A stretch of 64,000 nt of DNA from an uncultured Dehalococcoidia bacterium (GTDB lineage: Bacteria; Chloroflexota; Dehalococcoidia; Lucifugimonadales; UBA3495): positions 3,774,608-3,838,607 of the forward strand of contig OX638345.1 of the NCBI GenBank assembly GCA_951813535.1, given 5' to 3'. Under the pieces are notes generated by a model. It was not told the origin of the DNA, ran no database searches, and saw only the letters and a program-made list of their open reading frames with translations. Positions within the stretch are counted from its first letter, which is position 1. Each line of letters starts with the position of its first letter. The translations under genes and the position numbers were made by a program. Shown here in pieces: positions 31,049 to 39,169 of the stretch.

Positions 31049-32526
31049 GGGCTTTACGCAATTCAAGCGGCGTAAGCTAGGGAATCCACCATTCGGTGGT
31101 ACAAGTCGGCGGGGAGTTCCTGAATGTCGGTGCTGACTGCGGACAGTGAAAAACCCTCTGACGCCAGCCACAAGTGGCGACGCACCAAGGCGATGGCGTC
31201 CACGAAGGTCGGCGACGGTTTGTCGTACCAGGCGGCGGTGCGCTGGGTGATGGGATGTTGTTTTTGCAAGGCGTGAGCGGCCAGGGCGGTCCAGGAGAAA
31301 AGACCCAGCAGGATGGGCGTGGTGCGGGCGATGGCCAGGTCGGACCACTGGCGCTGGGTCTCCACGCCCCGGTGGGTCCGCACCTCCTGAAAGGTGACTT
31401 CGAGTTGCCAGCGCAGCACAAACCACTCCCGGATTTGGACCGGGGATCTGGGTTGGGTCCGCCGACGGATCGGTGCAGAGCAGGGCCTGAGGATCGAAGG
31501 CACCTTCGGGGTCCCGGACCAATACCCAGCGGATGGTCACCGCCGGTTTGCTCGAGCGGTACCAGATGGCGGTCTGGGAGGTGGGTTCCACGGTACGGGT
31601 GGCGCCGTCGTACCAAGACACCGCGGCGACGGTCCACGGCACGTCGGCCTGGTCCAGGAGGGTTTTCAGCGATGGTCGTCGCGGGCCTTTCAGGGCGGGC
31701 CGACCAGTTTGGCCCGGCGGCCGCGGTGGTGCTGGCGCGTAGAGTGCGGCGTCCAGGCGCAGTCTGGCAATGAGAGTAACGGGTTCACGGAGGGACTGGC
31801 AGCAGTGCAGCAGGTCCAGTAGGCGTAGCCGTTGTCCCCCACCAGCACCAGGGGCCGATGGGGCAGCCAGCGACGCAGGAGCATGACCATCTGCCGAGCC
31901 CAGTCGGTGATCTTCTTGTGCCGGCGTCCCTCTTGCTGGTGGTAGCGGGAGGAGGGCGCCAACACGGTTAGCACCGGCAGCGCCCAATGTCGTCCGGACC
32001 ACGGGATGTGGCCCAGCCACATCAGGGAAATCCAGCGCAATCCACTGGCCTTGACCAACTGGTGGCGACTGGACCGCACCGCGTTCCGGTAGATGCCGCG
32101 GGCCCTGATCTTGGCGCCACGACGCCGTTCCAGAGTTTCCCGATTGGTCGATGATCGCACGCCGAAGATCAAGGGACCATCGCCGCGATCCAAGTAGTGG
32201 ATCAGCAGCAAGAGCAGGATGCGTGCCGCCTCACGGGGCGACCACACCGCCCGATTGAGCACCTCGTGGTAGCGAGCGTAGTCGCGCTGGTCGCTGCGGC
32301 CCATGACGCGCAAGGCCGCGGCCACAGTGCGCTGACCCGTGGCCAGGACCGCGCCGACCAGCAAGAGCTGGGCCTTCTGCCAGGTCGGGTTGGTGAACAG
32401 CGTTGCGAAGGGGGCGAGTATCGGTACAATGGCTTCCGGCAGGGTGAGCATGGCTGGGCCTTTGTGAGATTTGGGTCAGGCCAGATTACCCTGTCTTTAT
32501 ACTTTTTCTAAATGTTGCGTAAGGCC
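31049..32526 (-). mobile_element. DDE-type IS element (IS4/IS701-like), decayed
   Basis: Imperfect inverted ends (left GGGCTTTACGCAATT at 31049, right reverse complement GGCCTTACGCAACATT ending near 32526) enclose a single frameshifted transposase. The length of about 1.48 kb fits the family. No target duplication is obvious. Confidence 0.6.
31063..32451 (-). pseudogene. DDE superfamily transposase (IS4/IS701-like), two frameshifts
   Basis: Three consecutive frames make one transposase. The first, 32451 to about 31820, reads ERRRGAKIRARGIYRNAVRSS, SGLRWISLMWLGHIPWSG and VLVGDNGYA. The second, to about 31440, reads REPVTLIARLRLDAALYAPA and VTIRWVLVRDPEGAFDPQALL. The third, to 31063, reads REWFVLRWQLEVTFQEVRTH, then GVETQRQWSDLAIARTTP. 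The second Asp (GDNGYA) and the Glu (QEVRTH) survive. The first catalytic Asp region (family FGVDET) reads FGVRSSTNRETLER, so it is lost. The element is dead. Confidence 0.7.
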
Positions 32527-32589
32527 TAGCTAAGCGCTTACCGCTTTAGCAGACGGGTTTGCCCCGGAGGAACTGGGGGAGCCTGAGGG

Positions 32590-33080
32590 CGGAGACCTTG
32601 GGGAAAAAGCGGGTGTAATCGAAAGGCGGCGGATTTGGGCTGATGGCCTGCTGGCCGACAATATCCGGGATGATTTCGGATTTCCGGGAGCGCGGCAAGG
32701 GGCCATGGCAGAGGAGGAGATGGTGGCTATAGCCACTGGGGAGGTGAGGGGGAGCGCTGGTATCTGCCGACCAGCCTGAGTTCGCGCCAGTGCGGCCCCA
32801 AGAGATGCTCCGGCTCTTCCGCGACCACTGGAGCACTGATAACAGCCAACATCACGTGAAGGACCGCAGCTGGAATGAGGACGTGCAGACGCCGCGCTGT
32901 TCGGGTTTGGGGGAGATATTCGCCGCCCTGGTCAACACCGGGCTGAACGCCCTGCGCCCGGAGGGATGGTTCCCTCCCCGGATGTCTATGCCCTTGCGAG
33001 CCAAAACTTGCGCCCCGCCCAACACCGACCATCGACCGCCTCTTCGGTCGAGCCTCCTGACTTTGCAATCGTTCGGTTGA
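32590..33080 (+). pseudogene. ISAs1-family transposase remnant
   Basis: Plus-strand scraps in shifting frames. One near 32620-32720 reads VIERRRIWADGLLADNIRDDFGFPGARQ. One from about 32800 reads MLRLFRDHWSTDNSQHHVKDRSWNEDV, then GEIFAALVNTGLNALR. The second is the conserved C-terminal stretch of ISAs1/H-repeat transposases (RxHWxIENxLHxxxDVxxxED). No start, no complete catalytic core and several frame changes, so it is non-functional. Confidence 0.65.
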
Positions 33081-33301
33081 CAGACGGGATGCTTTAGTTT
33101 ACGGTGAGCCACCAAACGACGAAAACACGACGCACACGCTCGTTTTCAATACGGGAAATGATAAAGCAGGTCTTATACCATTGAGCGTTTCGTTATGGCA
33201 CCTCTCAGCAGTACGAGTAAGTCGTCGCACCACAGCCCGGGAACACCTAACCCCCTGGCACGACTATCGGTTTCCAATCCCGAACGTCTGGAGGTCGAAA
33301 G
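33081..33301 (+). promoter_or_regulatory. Intergenic region upstream of the ABC importer
   Basis: This gap between the ISAs1 remnant and the binding-protein gene is relatively AT-rich at 33110-33180. A TTATAC-like -10 lies near 33172-33177, without a clear -35. A strong Shine-Dalgarno GGAGG at 33290-33294 lies seven bases before the ATG at 33302. No gene is seen. Confidence 0.35.
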
Positions 33302-35077
33302 ATGACACACGGATTGTCACGGATACTCAAGAACATTGTGTTTGCCCCGTTGATTCCGATATTGCTGATGACGATCGCCTGCGGGTCTGCCGCCAACCCA
33401 ACACCTGAAGCCATGGCGCCTGCTTCTGCCGGAGAGCAAACTCCGGAGGTTCGAATCCGAGAGATCGCCGTGGCCACGGAGATTCCAACTGCGATACCCA
33501 CACCGGTGGCCGCTGCGGGAGACGCCAGATCGGTTTCTCTCCTCGATCCCAACGCGAAGCAAGGCGGGACGCTCAGGGTAGCTACGGTTGCGGATACGGC
33601 GCACTACGACATGCTGCAATCGGCTACAGCCTATACCGCTGAACCCATGAGCCAGCAATATAACGGGGTGCTACGGTACAACCCTCTGGACGGGGGCAAC
33701 ACGATCATCCCGGACCTGGCTGAGGACTGGACAGTTTCGGAAGATAACCTAACCTGGACTTTCCCGCTCCGCGAAGGGGTCAAGTTTCATGACGGGAGCG
33801 TCATGACCTCCGAGGACGTGCTCGCCAGTTGGAATCGCATTCTGGATCCTCCTGAAGGCGTTACCAGCTTGCGGCAGGACTTGTTGGCGCCACTCGTAGA
33901 AAGAATTGAGGCCCCTGACTCATCGACATTTCAAGTGCAACTCAAGCGACCGAGCGGCTTCTTCCTGGGTGCATTCGCGGTCGAGTGGAATGTAATTCAC
34001 CCGAAAAAAACCCTGGAGGAGAACACGTTTGACCTCAGACAACTCAAAGGCGGCGGCCCTGGGACCGGGGCCTTCAAGTTCGTGGACTTCACCCAAGGAG
34101 AGAAGTGGGAAACCGAACGGCATACCGAATACTTTGTAGAAGGTTTGCCCTACCTTGATGGTGTGACCATCTTTTCTGTGCAAACGGCTCAACGGGATGC
34201 CCTCTGTATCGCGAACCAGGTAGATTTCTGTTGGAACATCAGCCCTGAAGCCGTCGCCGAGGTGAATAATATCCCCGGTACAACAGCGCATATTTGGCAA
34301 GGCGCCGCCGCCAACGCCATGTGGTTCAACATCGAGAAAGGAGCGCCGTGGGACGACCCTAGAGTGCGCCGGGCCATTCACCTGATCACGGACCGGTGGG
34401 CGATCATGGAAGCCACGGAAGGACTCTTCGGCAAGGTCGTGGTTGACTGGTCCCCTCCGAATATGGCCTTCTCCCCTACCGACGAGCTGTTGCTGACGAA
34501 ACCGGGCTTTACGCTCGACAAAGATGCGGACATCGCGGAGGCCAAGGCCTTGATGGCTGAAGCTGGCTACGCCGAAGGCATCAAGGACGTGGACTTCTCG
34601 GTGCGTGGAGGATGGGCTCCTCGCGAGGATGTGATGGCGCCGATCGTCCAAGAGATGCTGAGGGTCCATCTGAACATCGAGTCCAATCTAAGGGCGCCGC
34701 AAGGGGGACAGTGGCAGGAAGACATGCGCACCGGGATTTTCGACATCGGCCTGGGTTCCATCGGCACCAACCTGATGGACCCTTCGGACTACGGCACCAA
34801 CTTCTACAAGACCGGGGGCGCTCAAAACCTCTCTCGTTGGTCTAACCCCGAGTTTGACGCCCTGATGGACCAGATCGACGTCGAGTTGGACCAAGACAAG
34901 CGCATCGCTTTGTGGCAGCAGGCAACTGTAATTCTGGACCGAGAAGTGCCAATGGCTCCGCATCACTGGCGCATAATCTTTAACGCCTGGTACGACTACG
35001 TCGGCGGTGCAGTGCGGAAGTCCGGCTGCGGCATCTATAACTGCAACCGGTACGATACGATGTGGCTCGACCGGTAG
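33302..35077 (+). CDS. ABC transporter substrate-binding lipoprotein (SBP family 5: peptides/nickel)
   Basis: 591 residues. The lipoprotein signal is PLIPILLMTIACG, with the lipidated Cys at about residue 27, then a Ser/Pro-rich tether and the SBP_bac_5 fold. Characteristic pieces are EPMSQQYNGVLRYN, AEDWTVSEDNLTWTFPLREGVKFHDGS near residue 150, WFNIEKGAPWDDPRVRRAI near 345, and a C-terminal WYDYVGG. It captures a substrate outside the membrane for the two permeases downstream. Family-5 proteins bind peptides, nickel-chelates, sugars or other solutes, and the sequence does not settle which. The gene is intact and has a good ribosome site. Confidence 0.9.
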   Translation: MTHGLSRILKNIVFAPLIPILLMTIACGSAANPTPEAMAPASAGEQTPEVRIREIAVATEIPTAIPTPVAAAGDARSVSLLDPNAKQGGTLRVATVADTAHYDMLQSATAYTAEPMSQQYNGVLRYNPLDGGNTIIPDLAEDWTVSEDNLTWTFPLREGVKFHDGSVMTSEDVLASWNRILDPPEGVTSLRQDLLAPLVERIEAPDSSTFQVQLKRPSGFFLGAFAVEWNVIHPKKTLEENTFDLRQLKGGGPGTGAFKFVDFTQGEKWETERHTEYFVEGLPYLDGVTIFSVQTAQRDALCIANQVDFCWNISPEAVAEVNNIPGTTAHIWQGAAANAMWFNIEKGAPWDDPRVRRAIHLITDRWAIMEATEGLFGKVVVDWSPPNMAFSPTDELLLTKPGFTLDKDADIAEAKALMAEAGYAEGIKDVDFSVRGGWAPREDVMAPIVQEMLRVHLNIESNLRAPQGGQWQEDMRTGIFDIGLGSIGTNLMDPSDYGTNFYKTGGAQNLSRWSNPEFDALMDQIDVELDQDKRIALWQQATVILDREVPMAPHHWRIIFNAWYDYVGGAVRKSGCGIYNCNRYDTMWLDR

Positions 35078-35163
35078 GAGGACTCCCGAGCCTTGAGATG
35101 CTCCATGCTGATGCGCTAACACTTGCCCCAGCCCGGCTCATCCCACTCGACTAAGGTAGGAAG

Positions 35164-36123
35164 ATGCAAACCTATATCCTGCGTAGGCTCATACTTGCGG
35201 TGCCGGCCATTTTCGTGATCACCGTTATCATCTTCGCCGCAATGCGTATCTTGCCCGGAGACGTCCTGGCGGTCATGTTCAGCGATGAAGACGGGTTTCG
35301 AATGCTCCGTGAAGCGGACCGGGAAAGGCTTCTTGAAAGCCTGGGCCTGAACGACCCTCTCTGGAAGCAGTACGTCAATTGGATGAAGGACGTGTTCACC
35401 CTGAAGCTGGGAGAGTCCTTCTGGCGGGGCGACACGGTCATGGAAACCATAACGCACCGGGGCCCGTTGACCGCGGAGATCGCGTTCCTGGCGATCGTCC
35501 TTGCTTGGATCATCGGCCTGCCTGTTGGAATCCTGGCTGCGGTCAAACAAAATAGCTTCAGCGATTACGTCGCCCGATTCTTCAGCATATTATTCCTGGC
35601 AATCCCCAATTTTTGGCTGGGGACGCTGATCGTACTCGCGCTATTGCTGGGGTGGCACTATAAGGCGCCTTTTGGAGTCATCCACATTTGGGAAGACCCG
35701 TGGGCTAACTTACAAATCGTGTGGGGCCCGGCTCTGGTGTTGGCCCTCAGTCAGGCAGCTTACGTAGCGCGCATGGCCCGTTCGACTCTCCTGGAGGTGC
35801 TGCGAGATGACTATATCCGCACTGCCAGGGCCAAGGGGCTGGCGGAGCGTTGGGTGATCTTGCGTCACGCCCTGCGTAACGCGATCCTACCGGTAATCAC
35901 CCTGTCGGGAGTGCTCCTGGGATTTCTCCTTGGCGGGTCGGTCGTCGTGGAAAAAGCCTTCGGAGTACCGGGGCTGGGATCTACGCTGGTGGTTGCGTTT
36001 GTGGAACGGGATTACACCGTGATCCAGAATCTGGTCCTGCTATATGGCCTGATCTTCGTGGTGCTGAATCTTCTGGTGGACATTTCCTATGCCTTCTTCG
36101 ACCCCAGGATTCGGTACTCCTAG
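35164..36123 (+). CDS. ABC transporter permease, DppB/NikB type
   Basis: 319 residues with six predicted membrane helices. The N-terminal RRLILAVPAIFVITVIIFAAMRILPGD is typical of DppB-like permeases. The EAA loop (about 215-240: DYIRTARAKGLAERWVILRHALRN) contacts the ATPase. Helices such as ILPVITLSGVLLGFLLGGSVV follow, and the end LVDISYAFFDPRIRYS is diagnostic of the family. The ribosome site GGTAGGAAG directly precedes the ATG. It follows the binding protein by 86 bases. Confidence 0.92.
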   Translation: MQTYILRRLILAVPAIFVITVIIFAAMRILPGDVLAVMFSDEDGFRMLREADRERLLESLGLNDPLWKQYVNWMKDVFTLKLGESFWRGDTVMETITHRGPLTAEIAFLAIVLAWIIGLPVGILAAVKQNSFSDYVARFFSILFLAIPNFWLGTLIVLALLLGWHYKAPFGVIHIWEDPWANLQIVWGPALVLALSQAAYVARMARSTLLEVLRDDYIRTARAKGLAERWVILRHALRNAILPVITLSGVLLGFLLGGSVVVEKAFGVPGLGSTLVVAFVERDYTVIQNLVLLYGLIFVVLNLLVDISYAFFDPRIRYS

Positions 36124-36410
36124 TACGTAACCACGTGACCCCGGTTGGAACAGCGGATCGGCTGCGCACTCAGTGGTTCACTGTGGCCGTCCATTCGGAC
36201 GGCCCCGCTTACCAGATGGGTCTGGACCTAACTCTACTCAGAATGAACTGGGCCTGGCTGTTCGTGGCGGACCCCTAAGACCTTCCAGCCCCTCCAGGCC
36301 GCGTCCTCCTATTCGGCGCGGGGCGGGAATTCAACTGGACAGGGGCCGCTACACGAGCCGACCACCGGAGCATTCAGACACAGCCGGCTTGAGCCCCAGG
36401 GAGTTGATAG

Positions 36411-37325
36411 ATGGCAGAGAATCCGAGTGTCCTTGTAACCGCACCTGAGACGGTTACTACCGTCAAGGGGTATACCGTGGGGGTACTGCGGGGGCTTCGC
36501 AGATTTGCTGGAAGGCAGCCAGTGGGAACTGCCAGTGGGGTAGTCCTGGCGGTCATAATATTGCTTGCGGTCGCTTCACCCTTGATAGCCCCCTACAACC
36601 CGATCGAGGGCCACTTTACAAACATCAATGACCCTCCCGATTCGGAGTACCTCCTGGGTACCGACCGGGTCGGCAGAGACGTGCTCAGCCGGGTCATTTA
36701 TGGAGCGCGCATATCCCTGTTGGTAGCCTTCGTCGCTGTCTTAGTTGGGGACGCACTCGGCGCGATGTGGGGCATAGCCAGCGGTTACCTGGGCGGAAAG
36801 TTCGATATTTACAGCCAGCGACTCGTTGAGCTGCTCTTGTCCTTCCCCACGCTCATTCTGGCTATGGTGCTGTTGTTGGGCTTGGGAGCGGGAGTGTTCA
36901 CGGTTATAGTGGCCATCTCCATTACCCGCATTCCGTTATCGGTTCGGGTGATTCGCTCGGTGTCCCTTTCCGTTAAGGAGAACTCGTACGTAGAAGCCGC
37001 CAGGGCCATTGGGTGCTCCGACGTGAGAGTCATGGCGTTGCACATAGCGCCCCAGTGCTTGGCCCCCTGGTTGGTGTTGGTGACCGCCCAGCTGGGAGGG
37101 GTCATCGTGCTGGAAGCGTCCTTAGGCTTTTTGGGTGTCGGAGTGCCCGCTCCCACCGCCACCTGGGGCAACATGCTGGGTGGTGCGGTGGCAGCCACTC
37201 TCAAACCGGAATGGTGGCTGGTTATCTTCCCTGGCGTTGCCATTACCATCACCGTGCTAGCTTTCAACCTGTTCGGTGACTCGATACGGGACGCATTGGA
37301 CCCCAAACTGCGTGGCAATACCTAA
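36411..37325 (+). CDS. ABC transporter permease, DppC/NikC type
   Basis: 304 residues. The N-terminal cytoplasmic tail is followed by TASGVVLAVIILLAVASPLIAPYNP and YLLGTDRVGRDVLSRVIYGAR, hallmarks of DppC-type permeases. The EAA loop SYVEAARAIGCSDVRVMALHIAPQ lies near 180-205, and the end is NLFGDSIRDALDPKLRG. It pairs with the DppB-type permease 288 bases upstream. No DppD/DppF ATPase follows, so the importer must borrow its ATPases from elsewhere in the genome. Confidence 0.92.
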   Translation: MAENPSVLVTAPETVTTVKGYTVGVLRGLRRFAGRQPVGTASGVVLAVIILLAVASPLIAPYNPIEGHFTNINDPPDSEYLLGTDRVGRDVLSRVIYGARISLLVAFVAVLVGDALGAMWGIASGYLGGKFDIYSQRLVELLLSFPTLILAMVLLLGLGAGVFTVIVAISITRIPLSVRVIRSVSLSVKENSYVEAARAIGCSDVRVMALHIAPQCLAPWLVLVTAQLGGVIVLEASLGFLGVGVPAPTATWGNMLGGAVAATLKPEWWLVIFPGVAITITVLAFNLFGDSIRDALDPKLRGNT

Positions 37326-37625
37326 ACCGATGCCAAGGTGAAATGCGCATTTGGGGGAGCCTAAGCGCAGGGGCAGGAATGTGCCCTCCCGGTACGGTGG
37401 AGGGCATGGGTGGGTCGCGCAAATTGATCTGCATCGTCCCCAAATGTGGATTCCGCATTGGCGTTAGTTTGGTAGTCTTTACCAGGCGACTTGGCGATTG
37501 TGGACGAGCAAAAATTCCGCCGCCCCCAACGAAGCGAGAGGTTCTTCGAAACGAAAGTTGGCGCCTTCCGGCTACGGACACCTCACCCTCATGATGCACG
37601 CGACCGCGTCAACCGGCGCGCTTAG
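37326..37625. other. 300-base intergenic stretch
   Basis: No gene is seen. A hairpin GCCCTC/GAGGGC at about 37382-37407 lies shortly after the permease stop, but no T-run follows it on either side, so it is not a classical terminator. Confidence 0.4.
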
Positions 37626-38957
37626 ATGACGACTCGCATCCCAATGTCGGCCGACGAGAGGCCGCATCTATGGCGCCGCATCTGGGATTTCGTGCGCCGT
37701 CGCCCCTGGACTATCGGCATTGTCCTAGTTTTTGGGTTGATTCTCTGGTGGGTCACGATCAGTTTCAATTTGATCGCCTTGATTTTCCCCGCTCCCGAGG
37801 CCACCACCAGGATCAGCGCGTATACCGGCTCCGAGACCTGGGCCCAGCTTCGACGGACGGCCCAGAACAGCGCATCCACTCCGGACCCAGGTCCCCAGAC
37901 GCCGGTAGCAGTGCGGTGGACTTACAACACGGCCCGCCCCATTCTTGCTGCACCGACGGTCGTGGCCGGCCGGATCTATCTTACTACCGGGGATGGTCGG
38001 GCCTTGGCTCTGGAAAGAGATACCGGCCAGCCGGTATGGGAATTCGCTACTGTCGTCCCTTCCGACACCTCTCCGGCCATCGCCGGTGACCTGCTGTTCT
38101 TTGGTCTACGAAACAAACGCTTTGTCGCTCTGGACCGGGAAACCGGCGAGCTACGGTGGGAAAAGGACCTCGGGAACCCGGTGCTGGCCTCGCCTATCGT
38201 GGCTGATGGGACGGTTTATATTGGCTCCACCAACAGGCAGCTATATGCCCTCGACGCCGCCACCGGCCAAGAACGCTGGACCCTTACCCTTGGGGGATGG
38301 ATTGTCGCTCCGGCGGCCTACCGTGATGACAGGGTGGCCGTGGCTGCTCAGGATGGCTTGCTCCACATCGTGGAAGCGAAAACCGGTCGCACCCGTTTCG
38401 TCTACGATGCGGGCTGGCCCATAATGGGAGCCCCTGCGATACACGAAGACCAAGTCCTGATCGTATCTCATCGCGGGACCGTATGGTCGCTGGATTGGAA
38501 TAGCAGCACCTATCCTCTGGAACGTGCCTGGTGGGCCACCCGGGTCAATCTGTTTGTGTGGGGCCTGCTGCCTGGTGTCCCGAGTCAACAGGGGGCGATC
38601 TGGGCCTCCAGCATCGGTGACAGCGTGGCGCTCAGTCCTGCCATTGCCCACAACGCGGTCTATGTAGCCAGCTCCGGGGGTAAGGTCGTCTCCCTCGACA
38701 TCGGGACCGGCTCGGAGCGGTGGGCAACCAAACTGGACCAGAAGATCACGGCTGGTCCAATCGTGACCGGAAACACGTTGCTGGTGGGCTCCGAGGATGG
38801 CATTCTCTACGCCTTGGACTCCTTTACGGGCAAAGAGGAATGGAGTTTCAAGACGGGCGGAAAGATCTCAGCCAGCCCAGTAGTGGTAGGAGACATGCTA
38901 TACGTGGCGTCCCATGATGGTAATCTTTATGCACTCTCTTCTTCTAAAAGACGTTGA
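37626..38957 (+). CDS. Membrane-anchored PQQ-type beta-propeller protein
   Basis: 443 residues. One N-terminal transmembrane helix (TIGIVLVFGLILWWVTISFNLIALIF) anchors an extracytoplasmic propeller. At least seven repeats of the PQQ/quinoprotein type are readable: GRIYLTTGDGRALALERDTGQPVW, ELRWEKDLGNPVLASPIV, GTVYIGSTNRQLYALDAATGQERW, DGILYALDSFTGKEEWSF and NLYALSS. This is the BamB/WD-like fold, used for protein-protein contact or as an enzyme scaffold. No catalytic assignment is possible. It sits 300 bases after the permease gene on the same strand. The shared direction hints at a link to the importer but does not prove one. Confidence 0.75.
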   Translation: MTTRIPMSADERPHLWRRIWDFVRRRPWTIGIVLVFGLILWWVTISFNLIALIFPAPEATTRISAYTGSETWAQLRRTAQNSASTPDPGPQTPVAVRWTYNTARPILAAPTVVAGRIYLTTGDGRALALERDTGQPVWEFATVVPSDTSPAIAGDLLFFGLRNKRFVALDRETGELRWEKDLGNPVLASPIVADGTVYIGSTNRQLYALDAATGQERWTLTLGGWIVAPAAYRDDRVAVAAQDGLLHIVEAKTGRTRFVYDAGWPIMGAPAIHEDQVLIVSHRGTVWSLDWNSSTYPLERAWWATRVNLFVWGLLPGVPSQQGAIWASSIGDSVALSPAIAHNAVYVASSGGKVVSLDIGTGSERWATKLDQKITAGPIVTGNTLLVGSEDGILYALDSFTGKEEWSFKTGGKISASPVVVGDMLYVASHDGNLYALSSSKRR

Positions 38958-39072
38958 GAAATCGATTGTGCAGGGTCATTAGATTGGAGGGTTGCGTGAG
39001 AGAGTCGCGCTCATAACATAGTCAAAGGAAGAGCGCTACCGATTTCGAACCAGAACCTACGAACTCAAGCTA

Positions 39073-39125
39073 CAAGCCCCAATCCACCGAGAGGATGAGC
39101 GTGTCGGCGTGGTGATACGATGGTA
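39073..39125 (+). mobile_element. Solo left end of an IS1380-type element
   Basis: The stretch AGCCCCAATCCACCGAG, continuing AGGATGAGCGTGTCGGCGTG, matches the left terminal region of the IS1380 element at 44685 (AGCCCCCAATCCACCGAAGG, then GATGAGTTTGTCGGCATA). No transposase follows; hsdR begins 45 bases later. It is an excision scar, or the edge left after recombination between two copies. Confidence 0.65.
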
Positions 39126-39169
39126 GCCAAGCAATCTGACGATTGCGTTCCACGGTTGACCACGCAGCC

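Noticed and set aside
37382-37407. Hairpin after the DppC-type permease as a rho-independent terminator
   Set aside because: No T-run follows the stem on either strand.
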